Shown here piece after piece: positions 12,282-26,100 of a stretch of 64,000 nt of DNA; position 1 is the first letter of the stretch; each line of letters opens with the position of its first letter. The notes beneath the pieces were generated by a model. The model ran no database searches. It saw only the letters and a program-made list of their open reading frames with translations, and had not been told where the DNA came from. The stretch lies in assembly GCA_020698575.1 (NCBI GenBank), contig CM036254.1, positions 23,226,026-23,290,025 of the forward strand, read 5' to 3'. Source of the DNA: Bostrychus sinensis. Lineage: Eukaryota; Chordata; Actinopteri; Gobiiformes; Eleotridae. Made by a program: the position numbers and the translations under genes.

Positions 12282-15200
12282 CTGCACATCAAGCAAAACA
12301 GAAAATACACAATCAACACTGAAGCATAAGCAAAAAAGATACACCAGTGGTCCTTCAAATGAAATCCTTGAATATATACAGTACAGTGCAACAGTCTTTA
12401 TATTATGTAAGGCTATGAACAAAGAAAAGAGTATTAATGTACAAAAATAGACAAACTTGCAAAAGGAAAATCTAAACTAGAAGCACTAGGAGAGGGTAGA
12501 CCTCTGCCAAGGCACTAGTCCTATCTTGATTCAGTACCTTGACTCAAAGTTCTTCTAACTTAAGGGTAAATGCTCTTTCCATTAAGCCAAAAAATCCCTT
12601 ATATCTCACATCTGGTAAAGAATCTAGTAAGCTCATCATTTGTAGAAAGTGAAGTATATGTGCTGTGTATGTCAAAATGTTACAGAATCCCTTAAAACAC
12701 TCCTGTATCTAAACAGTTGCACAGTACTGTGTTTTTTTGGCGCTGGCGAAAAGGACACAGCAGTTTGATAAAAGGCCTGCTATTATAAGAACATCCTTCT
12801 TTCTTCAGGGATGTGTGTAAATGGGAGGCATTAACATTAACAAAGCAGGCCTTTTCAGTGTAGCCATTTCCTCCACTGTGTTTTAAGCACATTAGCAGAG
12901 GTGGGGAAATGTCGGGCCGGGGCAGCAATACAGAAAGGAAACAGGATATTGAATTAGAAAGACAAGTTTGTATTACAGCGACCTCCGGGCACCCATTACT
13001 CACTGCATATTCTCCACTGTGACAGACGTGAATGGTCTACTGACTTGAAAGAAGGCCAAAAGACCAAACAAAATGCTATAAATATGACATAACCAGACGG
13101 TACTGTACCTTTCTGAGGTCATTCTGGAGCTGGCGCAGGATCACCTCCAGCTGGTTGACTTTTCCAGTGAGTGACGAGGGAGCGCTGACCAAGAGAAGAA
13201 AATGATACGTAAACAAACTGTGATGCAAATAGAAGATTTATTTATCTTTTATAGAATTTAGATTTATTTATGTTATTGTCAAAGCTAAGTGAGACCAGTT
13301 CATGACCAAGACCACAGTGTAATGTATAATAACATTACCATAAGACCAAGACTTGTGAACTGAGAGTCGAGTCAGAACATGAGCCTATGATACACAGAAA
13401 AGCCCCCTTCAGATATTATTACATTAAAATCAGGACATAGTGACATGGCTCTAATGTGACCACCGGTACTACTCAATTGGAAATTAGATTAATGTGTCCG
13501 GAAGACCTCTTCTATTACCAAGTAAATAAAAAAAAAACAAAAAGTCAAAGCTTTAGATGTGCATCTTAATATAAGTACATGGGGCTAATACACAGAGAAA
13601 CAGCATTCATTATCACCCACATATCTTACTAAGTAAGTTTTTAGAAGTAGATGGTCAGAGCATTACTGTTTTAATGGATAATTAAAAGCCCAGGATATTT
13701 TAAATTTAAAGTCAAAATGAGAACTGCTCTAAAGCTCAGGTGGACATATGTAAATACCAGGAGCAAAGATATTATATTAAGTAGGTCAAGTTGTTGAAAT
13801 ACCTGGAAACAGTGCTACAACCCTATCGTTTCAACCTCTCCACCAGTGAAAGCCATTTGCTTTGGTGCTTGAAGAAGAGCAATAAGGGATTATTAGTGAC
13901 TAAATTATAATTTTTTCAATCAATCTTTTCTTTTTAGGAAGCTGGTTTTGAAGATAGTGCTCGCAGTAATGATGGGATCTTGATGAATCAATTTTGATTT
14001 TGGCAGAATTAAAGATCCAGAGACCTCTTTCTCTTTGACAGAACCAAAAGTTATTCAGTTATTCAGCCTTTTGTATTTGAACTGGTGTGTGAAACATACT
14101 CAGCCTCCAGTGCTGCGCCCTCCGCCTCCACGACTCGTCTGGTCAGCTCTTTGGAGATCTGCAAAGCCTCGGCCCGCTGCATGTCCGTCATGGTGCAGAA
14201 AGAAGCCACGCGCTGATCTGGACAACACAACATGAGACAAAAAGTTAGAAACTATACTAACAAGAACGGCTATGTCTCATGTAGCAACTAATTAAGCATA
14301 ACAAGCCTATTGCATGCACACATTCCTACAATTCATGCTTAGTAGAATAAAAACAGCTGTGGAAAAAAAGAGACCACTGCAGAATGATTTCTTTCCCTCA
14401 GGCCTTATTCCTGTGACTTGCTGACAATATTCTAATATTCTAATTTACACAACTATAATTATTTAGAGCATATCTAAATAAAGAAAATTTGAATACTCCA
14501 AAATAAGAGGAAATTATGTGGTGTTTGCAGAACTTCAAAGGTTGACTTTTAAACAAAATGGTGATAAGGTTTTGACTAAAGAACTTCAGAAGTCAGTATT
14601 TGGTGAAATAACTCTGATTTATAATCACAGCTTTCCCGTGTCTTGTTTGTCACCAGTTTTTCACATTGTTGTTAGGTAACTTCATACAACTGTCTCAGGT
14701 TTGCTTGATGGTCAGTGAGCTCAAACTCAGAGAGAGGCTGAGTTTAGGATAAAGTGCAGTGGTTTCCGAAAGCTGAAGCTTAAAAAGTTTGACAAGAATT
14801 ACAAGGTTGTTCTTTACTAGGGCACATGTTAAAGGACAAGAGAGAACAAGGTGGAAACAGAGCATTCTGTGGACAGATAAAGGAGATCCCCAGGGCACCG
14901 CTGCGGTACCCTCTGAGTTTGCACTGACAGCTGTTTGACTGGTAATGGGCCGGATCCCACAGAGCTGCAAGGCACAAGTCACGCTTGTTTTACCATATCA
15001 GGCCCTTAAGCTCATTCAAAGCCCCATGGAAAACCAAAACTTGGCGTCTTTCACTTCGGGACTGCTTAGTTTGAGGCTCTTTTTCTTTAGCATCCATTCT
15101 GTCTCTCAAGACCGTCGGTCTGACACTAAAGATACGAGGATCTGCATATTCATAGAAAAGATTAAGGAAAACCCTTCCATTAATTTAGCCCCAAATGAAA

Positions 15201-17076
15201 GCTAATCCACTCCAAGACAAAAAGATGATAGAGCCAGGAGAGGGATGTTCGGGAGGGGCAGGAGTGGAGCCGTCATTTACATATGAATGAATATTTTCCT
15301 CATATTCGGCCGCTGCATCTGGAAGATTAAAGACTCCAAGGAAAGGGGTGATGGCCAGGGTAAAACAGCTTGTCATTTTAGTTTAGTGTGACCTGCTGTC
15401 CAGATTTACAGGACAAACAGCCGAAAATTAGAAAAGGAGAGATTATGTTGAAATGAAAATACCAGTTTGTGTGTGAATGTTATCAATGAAGATCTTTGCA
15501 AGATTGTGTTTATAATTTCATCTTATATTTTTAAAAGTCAGGCTGAGCATTTGGTTGTTGGTGCTTTAAGCCAATTCAACCTGTCCCTTTGGATCACTGT
15601 TGTGAGTGAGTCTCCAAGGAGTCATGTGGCCTAGGTTCTAACTGCTATAAACGCTTTAGCTCTTTCTCTCGCGGCTCTAAACAATGCAGCCTAAGCATAC
15701 ATGGCACAAAGGCAGCCTGAAGCCTCTCTCTGCTTGGCAACAATGCTCAGTTTACACAGCATTTTCTGGGCCAGCCCGGCTGCCGTGACAACTGTTTTTC
15801 CGCTGCCAGATAAGCTCTGCATCTCCACCGATTTCACTCCCATTAAATAATCACGCAGCAATGATCCGTGGCAAAAAACGCAAATCAAAGAAACATCCAT
15901 TTGGAGTATTCATTAATTATGACAAATGAACGGTCACATGCTACGTTGCTTATAGGTCTCAGGGGTCAAGCTGAGTTCAAGTGGAAAAAGCTTGTGGCAT
16001 GTTAAGGCTTTTGTGATATATGGCGACGTGAGCGGGACTGAAAAGTGCTTATAGTAAATGGCAACAAATAGACCACAGGCAATGATGCTAACCATGATGT
16101 GGTGGTCAATGATCATTAAACGTGAAAAAATGTGTGAGTGAGGGAAAAGACGACTTACTTCGAGTCACGACTGCATTGTCTGAGAAGAAACAGAAATTCC
16201 TAAATTACTTCTACATCTAATACTAGCAAATTGCTTTATAATACTGCAGTACAAAGCAATATTATAAGATAGATATATAATAAGATAGACATAAAGCGCA
16301 GAAAAGCTGAAAGGACCCAAACTATCCAGAGCCCAATAATATAAAAAATACTTGGAAAAATCCTTCCCAAGTGGTGTCTCAGTGAGCTAACCGTGCTAGA
16401 ATAATCTCCATGTCTGCACTGAGAGTGAATGGCATCACAATGGGGCTCAAAGCAGAGGTGCAAAAAGCAAAAGGAATCCCCAAGGAAGTCCCACCGCTAA
16501 AGCTAGCATCTCCTACAGCACTTAGAGGCAGACACACAAATGCACACAAACCTATGCATTCAAGCAAGAAGAGAGAAGTAAAAGGGCAAACACACAGATA
16601 CACGCTAAGCAGCCGGGACAGGTGGGGGTGGGGGGGTTGAGAGTTAAGTGAGTTGGGGGTTAGTTAAGGCGTCAGCAGCTCAAGCCAGACTGGTTACCTT
16701 CGAAGGCTCGGGCTGCATCGACCAGGTGGGACCAGTCCAAGCCCGAGGCAGGGTCTGGGAGGGGCATGAGGCCTGGGTCGCTGAACTTGGCCCGATCCGC
16801 CAAGGAACCGTCAGAAAACCAAAACTCATCTGCAGAGACAGGCAGCACTCCCGTCAGTGTCTAAGCCTGGTCTGAGTACAGTGGACTGATCTTTTCCATC
16901 AGAGTGGGATAAGAAGAGGTTAGAGGGGCAAAGAGGATGTTAAAGGGGTTTACTTAACTTAAAAAAGTTGTGAAATATAGATACTGTACTGATATACTGT
17001 TGGCACTTCCTCATTTGGAAGTAACAGTGGAAATACAGAAGCTAAAGGCAAAAGTAACAGAAACGGGACCATAAGC

Positions 17077-17141
<65 letters not shown>

Positions 17142-20100
17142 ATTTCAGGTAATTTACCAAATAAAGGTACTTTGAGTTGAGCTATGTAATGATATTGTAG
17201 CACGCTGTCACTAAAACATATTTACGATGGTCTGCTTTTATCCCACAGAACTAACAATCCAACCCTTGTATGTCCTATAATACCTTATCCTTGACAGGAC
17301 ATCAGTTTCCAATCCAAATCTACTGTTCATCACTAACACCTTTCCTACTCTGCATCTTCATCTTTCATTCACTCAAAGCTTTGGAAGACAGGATTCAGTA
17401 AATAGGCTTCCACTTGGAGAAAAACAGAGATTGGGGTGACACTGACACACCCCTTTTAAACTCAGTGTTAGCAAATTGAGCTGTTTCATGGGATACAGAG
17501 TGGGCCAGAATTCCCCACTATTCCTCACAACAATCAGGAATCCATCAGGTTGACAGCCAGAAGAGGGTAACGGAGAAAAAAGTATTTTCAAAAGCCATTT
17601 TCTATCCTAATAACAGCAGCCGGAGATGTTGAGGATAGCTCTGAAATGGGACAGCGAGGACAGGCAGGGACAGATGAGTAGTGAATGAAACGTTATGCAT
17701 GATAGACAATGTGACAACTCTGATGGAAAAATAGGCATGGTCGTGTCATAGATCCTCAGTAGGAGCAGTGAGAAAGGAAGGACACATCACATCTCTAATG
17801 GCAGAGGTTCTGTGGTACGGGTAACACTGGTGGTACCCATTCTGATGATACACAGTTCAAATCCTGATTTTGGATATTTTGAGAAACTTATTCCTGTTGG
17901 TACTTAAATGTGAAGTTCATCCTACTGTTTAGACTTGGTTTAGGCACAGTTTAGTCCTGGTATAGTCCTGGTTTAGTCATGGTTTTGTTCTGATTTATTC
18001 TTCAATTCAATTTAGTCCTGGATACATTACTGGATTTGTCCTCTTTTAGTTCTTGTTTTAGTATGTTTCAGTCCTAGTTTAAGTCTTGGTTTATACCTGG
18101 ATTAATCCTGGCTTAGACCTAGCTTAGACCCTGATTTGTAACTTATTTACTTATTTTGTCCTGCGTTATTTTGTCCTGGAACATGGTGTGAAAAGTTAGC
18201 GAATCCACTGCTCTATGGCTGATGCATATTCAGTGGGGGAAAACAGCGGAGCCAGCAGTGACAGGTGTCTGCTTAATGCACACGCACCGGCAGGACCCTT
18301 GTAACTTGCATGGCGTCTTCTCCTCCTCCAATTAGTTGGCTATATTGAGAAGTGTTGTTGAAGTGTGCGCCAGTTGTGCTAATGATATCGGAGGGACTCG
18401 AGTGGCTCTTCTACTTAGTGTCTGTATTCTGGCTCTTATCTGGCGCCACAGAAGAGAAAATGATAATCCCAAAGCCAAATGCAAAATAAGTGGTTGTCAG
18501 TTTAATACGGCAGGGTGGAGATGTCGCATACAGTAAACAATTTAGGAGATAAAACCTCTTGGGGCCATGGTAAATATTGTAGATGGCCTGCAATGTGTGT
18601 GTCCTGAAGTTGACCCACTGTAATCTGACATACAAGTGAATCTGTGTATGAAATGTGATATATTTTGCTGGGACTTACTCCTCAGGTTGGATGCTCCCTG
18701 GTTGTGGATCATCCTTGGAGGCAGGGTGCTGTGGTAAGGTGGAGTGGTGCTGAAGAGGATGTCATTGGGCATGGCTTGGTCCAGCATGGAGCTATGTGAA
18801 CTGGCATAAGACGAGCATTTCCTGTTACTGCACACGCTTTCGTCTGATAAGGTTCGGTAGAGAGAGCGTCTGGGTGACAGGCTGCCCATCGCCGATGCCT
18901 GAAAGAAGAAGAAGAAGAAAAAAAAAAACTGTCACAACAGGGAATGGAATAGAGCAGTGATTTCTAAACTTTTTACACCAACAACCAGAGAAAAATACAT
19001 TACTAAATAAGTAAATAAGTTACAAAAAAGAAATCTAAAACAGGACTAAAATGAGGGCGAAACCAGGGATAAAATAAGAACTAAAACTAGGACTAAACCA
19101 GGTCTAAACCTTGGACTAAACCAGATTTTACTAGGCCTAACAGATTAAGAATACAGAACTAAAGAACAAAAAAATGCAGGACTAAACCAACACTAACCAA
19201 CACTAAACCAGGACTGAACCAGATTTTAACTTGGACGAAATACAAAACTAGGTCTAAACCAGTACAAATCTGGGACTAAACCAGGAAAAAACTGAACTAA
19301 ACCAGTACTAAACCAGGACTCATCCAGGACTAAACCTGTTCTAAACCAGGACTAAACTAGTCATAATCCAGTGTTCAGAACTTCAAATTTAAGCCACAGT
19401 GCAGGACTAAAACTGAAAGATAAAATAAAAAATTAAGATAAAAAATGAAAAAACAAAACAAATCAAGAGCTGAACTACAAAAGACTCTTGTGTACAACCA
19501 GAAGAAGTCCCTGTACAACCAGTGGGACCCACTTCCACCACATATTGCTTTAAGTGCAGCAGGTTTCCATAATTATGCAGCTAGGTGGGAAAGTCATTAA
19601 CATCAGGGTACAATACAGACAGGACTCGTTTACACGTTAGCTCTGAAGAAAATAAAGATGGATCAAGCACAGCTGGGAAGTGAGCCATGGCCATAAACCA
19701 GGACTTACAATAGGACTAATCTGGGACTAAACCAAGTCTAAAGCAGGATGAATACACGGCTAAACCAAATACCACCAGAAGCGGTCCACGTACTACCAGA
19801 TGTACCCCTTCCACTCTATAGAGCTTATATACCTGACTATTTACAGCCACTGCCTGTCTACACTTTCTCTGCATGCTGCTTACAGTCTTAGCTCTTAGCG
19901 CAGCAGGCTTACATGAGCAGGCATCTGGGTGGGTAACATGGGAACATCAGGGTAAAGTGACAAGAATCAATTACAGTGTTAGCTCTGAGGAAAATGCAGC
20001 AGGATCAAGCACAGCTGGAGAATGTCTGGCCGAGCGGGAGAAGGAGTGGAGAAGGCCAGTGCAGGTGGTGACAGAGGTCAGGGAGCTGTGGCCGCAGAGC

Positions 20101-23100
20101 TTAATGTGAGAGACAAGAGAGCACTGCCCTGGGAGATAACGCGGCACTGGCTGATATTTTTGGGCAGCTCACTGTATAAACACATCTATGACCAGGATTC
20201 AGTATATTATAGTGGCTGAGAAGACACCAGATGAAAAACAAATGCGGTTTTTGAAATGTTTTATATTGTGTGTAGGCATCCTATGTTTATTATCAACCTC
20301 GAATGGAACAGACTAGCCTGTGTAGCTAAATCCTCATTTAATTACAGTTCTACATGATAATTAATATCATGAAAAAGTCCATCTCAGTTTATTATTTTAG
20401 TTTAAAATGAAATCCATATAGCTTCAGTACAGACAGAGTGAAATAGCTTAAGCATTTATTTATTTAATTTTAAAACCAATCACATGCCAGACATTAAGGT
20501 CACTGACTAATACAAAAGCTATATATTTTACTGTGAAGTTGAAAAATCATTATACAAGCATGGCCACTGCCGTAACAAAGATGCGTCAGCAAGAGATTAT
20601 CTATCCCTTATAATTTTCATATTATGTGAACTGCATCTAAATCCAGCCACAAGGAGTCACAAGCCAGTGTACTCATTATGCCAGTTCCAAGCCCAGATAA
20701 ATGGAGAGCGTTGCACCAAGAAGGGCATCTGAAAAAAAAATCAAATCAATATGCAAATCACTCCACACTAGGAGGCAGATGATTTGCTGTGATGACCCCA
20801 GACGGGAAAATCCGAAAAGACAGAAGAAATCTACTGCGTCTTATGTTGCTATCATGGAAATATACAGGCAGCTGGTGGTTCATGCAAGCCCCAGCAAACA
20901 CAGATGTAGACTGTCTAAATAAATACATATTTCATGACTTCCTTGACCATTTTGGGTGCTTTCAAAGTTAGAGTAAAATAGAAATGTGACACGCATCCTA
21001 AACTAATGCCCTCTGTGAGTGAGCTAAATTATACAGGACACTATTGCTACAGATAATATGGTTTCCTAATCTTTCCCAGAGTTTTGACAGAGGAGCTCCT
21101 GTTTAAACACGCAAAGCCTCAAAGACCAATCCGATTCGTCATTGTCCCATTTTGCTTACATAAATATTGCGACTTCAAAAGTGGCCACAAATGATACGCA
21201 CCGCAGTTCGCCAGATGTGTAAAATGTCTGTCTTTCGGGCTTCCCAGCTGTAACCAACACTAGACCGGTGTACCCACAAGCCAACACCCAGCCATCTCCA
21301 TTTCAAAGACAGAGCCTGCTCCACAAATCCCACGGTGACAATTTAACACACATATAGTACGCCTTTTCAACTGTATTGCCGTCTTAAAGAAGCATAAACA
21401 TTGCATCAATCTCAGGAGTTTTCATTTAACAAACTTGTCTCTTATTGCCACTTTTCCCACACAGCTTTACAAGATTGGACCCCATAAGGATCCTTGTGCT
21501 CCCATATAAAGCAGAAATAGCACCGATTTAAATGTACTATAAAAAGAGTCACGGTAACTGAAAGATGGTGCTTTCTTGAAGCTTTATCTGTTTTTATTGC
21601 ATCTAGCACATCACAAAGCACTGCAGCAAGGCTCTTTGAAGAGACACGCCACTGGATACAGACCACGCAGAAAATATGGCATTACTCAGTGGTGGAGGAA
21701 ATACTAAATGTTTTGTATTGTACAGATAATGCTGCAAAAAATAAACTGTAATGTATCAAAATGTAATGTAAAGTAAGTATCACATAAAAATTCTACTCAG
21801 CAACATCTGTCATGCATTATATTTAGATATGCAACTTTTTTTTCTTTCAAATTTATACTCAAAGTAATATGTAATGCTATCCAATAAAAATGTAGTGGAG
21901 TAAAAAGTACATATACAGTATTTGCTCTAAAATTTAGAGATGTTTGAGTAAATCTATGCCTTGTCAAATACATTAACTAAGTACTTTTTCTAGACATTAC
22001 TAAACCGGAACTACATATTTCCTATTTTTCTATTAGATACAGTAACTTTGTTTTGACAAAGTGTTTTTGCATTTAGCTTGGTTGTTTTCATTTTTCTATG
22101 TTCTTCGCAAAAAAGTCTAAATGAAAACGTGCAATTTTTGTATTACAGGAGCACTGTATGGCACCAAGTTACAATTTTTTTCAAATAAACATATAAAACA
22201 GAACAAAGCCCTTATCAGTAAAGGCAGAAGTGGTATACAACATAGTTTTGCCCTAATTTCTATGCCTGTGCTGCCCGCATTAAATAAAGTCAACAACTGC
22301 CATATGGGAGCCTTTGAAATGCCACTTGGGAGGATGTGTTAGACAGCCACCTATTCAGATGCCTTTTCCTTCCCACAGGAGGTTCACAAGAGGAATGCAG
22401 CGGGAGAACAAGCTGTGAGCGGCCTTTCCTCTGCGTCAGACACACAATGGGACGCTGTCTGTAGAGGGACGCCCCGGCGGAACAACGCGGCTGGCAAAGA
22501 AAATCTCTCCGCACCTGCTTACCCTCACAATGAATGACAACGAGTGACTTTACCGGACGTGACACGAAGATTAACCTTTACGTCACCCTACGTACAGTGT
22601 GTTAGATTAGATCTGTTTTCTAATTGCTTCTTTACTCTTTTTACTTATGATCAGTAATGTTTATGGCAATATATAACAACCACCCGCCTAATTTTGATGA
22701 ACATAATGTTGTAAAGCTAACTGCAAGCCTAATGCTAAGCAACAGTGAGGGGTGCAAACAACTCTGCCACTGTACCCTCCTATCTATACTTGTAATACCT
22801 TAAATATGTTTAAAAGTGGATTGCGTACAATACATTTTATTATACTTGCAAACATTTTCAAACATGACTGTAATTCGCTTCCTAGATGGGCCGTGTAATA
22901 AGTGAAAACATCACACTAAAAACTACGACAAGTTCACAGGGATCAGCTGTGTCTATGGATTAAGTCTGGCTGTGTACTGTACCCTTCCTCTTAGATCGAC
23001 TCCTATATTGCCTTTCCACATGATATTATCCTGGTGAATCAGAGTGGAGAATGAGATTACAACAAAAGCTGTGCGCCTCTCTCAGTATACCTTTGTGGTG

Positions 23101-26100
23101 GCTAGCGAGCTTTCCTTCTTTGTGGGAAAGAAAACAGGATGAAATGAAAGGAAATCAGAACACAGCACCCATACACCTGCCTTCATTTTACACAGGAAGT
23201 GGGGCTGCTGCTCTTTGATCAGAAATACACTTTACAAATTGTACGCTCAGTGCACAAAGCAAGACAAAACTAATCAGTGCATTGAGGGGCACAGGCGGTC
23301 GGTGCCAGAAGTCATGGTTGTGTGTCCTTCCTTTCTCTAGGGATGAAGTGCATTTGTATTAGAAATAAGCAGCATCCCAAAATAACCCATTTGTGTGTCT
23401 CCTGGGTCCGTTCTTGGTAGATAATGGATGGGGAGGGGGGGGGGGCAGAGGAAACTGAAGATGCAATTAATAGAGTCTGTAGGACCCGAGAACATCAAAC
23501 ATCGATGCACTCCTGCCACTTCCTGGCTTTAATCCATGTCATCCCGACTGAGCAAACTCGGGCCCGTTATAAATTAAATTAAGCAAACACTATGTGCCAG
23601 TCAATGAGAACTGAAAGGTCTTTGTGAAGACAGAGGGCAGACTTCATGTGCAATGCATTCACAACAGCCTCAGACAGTGAGCAGAGGATGTTTCTAGGAG
23701 ACAAAACAAGGCAACCTGTTCTACTAAACCTGGTAGTCAGTCAGATTCATTATTTTTCTGACATACAATATACAGCTTTTTTTCTTGTGGCTTTCCCTTT
23801 TACGCTACAACAGATTACCTGCTGTATACAATGTATAGTATTATAACCACATGACTACATTTTAAATAAGTAATATTGCATCCAAGTATTTAAATCCATT
23901 TCTTGATAATTTTCTATGAGAAGAGCAGGACACTAAGAACTCAGTTTCAATCAACCCCTAAAACGTAGCATTGTATGTTTGCTGATTGCACATATGCCAA
24001 ATATGCACTTTGCGCTGACGATGCAAAAACTATATTAGTTTGTCAATCATTCCATATGTCACGGTGACAGGTCTTACCTTTCGGCTCTCTCCCGTAGGGC
24101 TGTCGGGCAGCATCATTTTCATGTATTCCTCTTTGGACAGTCTCTGTAGTGTTTTCCCCTCCCGTTCGGCCTGAAGGCGGCAGGCGGCCTCCTGTGCATA
24201 CAGCTGCCTGCAGATGAGACAGAGGGCAGAGAAGGGCACAGCTCGTCAGACAGGGCTGTGCACAATGCATCCTGCAAGGGACGCTATGAGCCATCACAGC
24301 TGGGGGTCAGCAGTCATCCAGCTCTTCACAGAACCATGTCAGTATCACACCAGGGCTTCAGGTGCTTCTGGATTAGCATGCTAACATCATCAAGCTCAGT
24401 GCTAGTCATGAAGGAACAAGAATAAAGAAAAAGACAGTGTTGTATCTTATCTTCCACTATCTTGTTTGCCAAATCTATACATAACTACACCAAATTACAG
24501 TGGCAGCAGGTTAAAGACAAATGCTTTATACAGAAATAACATGTAGACAAGACAAACTGAGCCTGTGGGTTAGAAGGGTGTTCAAACAACTGGAATTGTG
24601 CTCTGTTAGACAGGGTTGACAAGGACCTACATGAGGGTTATTCTTAAGGTAAGTATACACGTTAATAATTTGGAGGATTTTGTGTGTTCTGGAGAGTACT
24701 CAGTAAAGGCAAGTAAACAACCCAGCCCGTGTAGTCATGTGGCTGTGAGACTTCTGCTTGAATGGAGCAGCCTGAAGTAACACACTGAGAGCTGTTGGCA
24801 GCGTGCTAGTCGGCCACGAAGGGACGGGAGCTAGACAGCGAGACAATGGGACAGCCTGGCCAAAGCTAGACACTTGAGCTAAGTTTTGCCTAGTTTTAAG
24901 CAAGTAGCACCATGGCAACCAATCCCTAAATACTTAGTCGAGTACTGCAAATGTCCATAGTGCTTCCCAAATGCGTTCTGATGAAGTTTTCAAAGACAAC
25001 AGTTTTGATTAGAAAAATTGAAACCAGAAATGTTGCACTTCAAATAAATGCAGTAATTGCGTTTCTTAAAAAGTCTGTCACCTACTAATGCTTGAATCTT
25101 ATACATTTCTCCAGGATTAATATTCTGAAGCTATTTTTTTTTTTTTTTTGTGATAAGAGCACCACACTTTAGTAATGTCTGTATGCTATTGCTATTGTCT
25201 ACGCATGTCTAGAACATTGAGTAAATAGTTTTTTGGAGAATAAGCTAGCAATTTTGGGTGCCTAAAACAAAACAAAAAAGACAAAAATTAGTAGGGATGT
25301 TATTTTCCTTTACATAAGTGAATTGGTGGGTCATGAACAGCACTAAAAGGTTACAGGGCGCAGTTTGTCGCAGTGGGACTCGGCAGAAGACACCACAGAA
25401 ATGTCACAGCCACTGAAGCACAGCTGGTTGCTCTCTCCTCTCAGTGCGGGCCACATGGCAGGACCAGCACTTCAGACATGCCAGGGTAGAGGAGCATGGG
25501 GGCAGGGAGGAGGGGGGAGGAGGTTGTGTGTATGTGGAATGGGGCAGTCCGGGTCAGAACGGGGCCACGGGGTTGACTTTGACTGACTGTGTACCTTGAA
25601 CGCTCAGACAGCATTTGGAGAAGGAAAGCTAACAAGCTCTCCGCTCCTCTGGAACAAGACGCAGAAGCAAAGAGAAACAGCCTGAGGTTAGAGGCATTGT
25701 TACACATTACAGAGTGTTAGTGCAAATGAGAAAACTTTTTAAAAAGGAGGAAGAGAAACTTCATTACTTTAGGACAATATCTGTAAGGTATATTAGCCCA
25801 TTTATCATGAAGTATTGTTATGTAAGAAGAAATAAAACTCCAGAAATATATAAACAAACAATAGGGAGTGTAACTGGATTAGTGAGCTTTTTCATAAGTC
25901 GGCTGAAGATGACTTTACTGCATGCGATCAATCACAAGGCTCTTAAGTGGCAAATTTCATGGCTTATATTAAATTACTAGGGAGCTAAAGCAGGAGAGTA
26001 GATCTCACATTCTCACTTTCCGAAAAAAAGCCCGGAGGCCCTACACAAACACTTCTAAACAGGCACAGACACACACCCCTCTGCTGTGGCTCTATTTTGC

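Noticed and set aside
15280..15318. Possible extra exon between exons 15 and 14, with acceptor ATCTTCCAG and donor GTAAATG, coding D-A-A-A-E-Y-E-E-N
   Set aside because: Its 38-nt length does not preserve the frame into exon 15, and the peptide resembles nothing at this place in the family.
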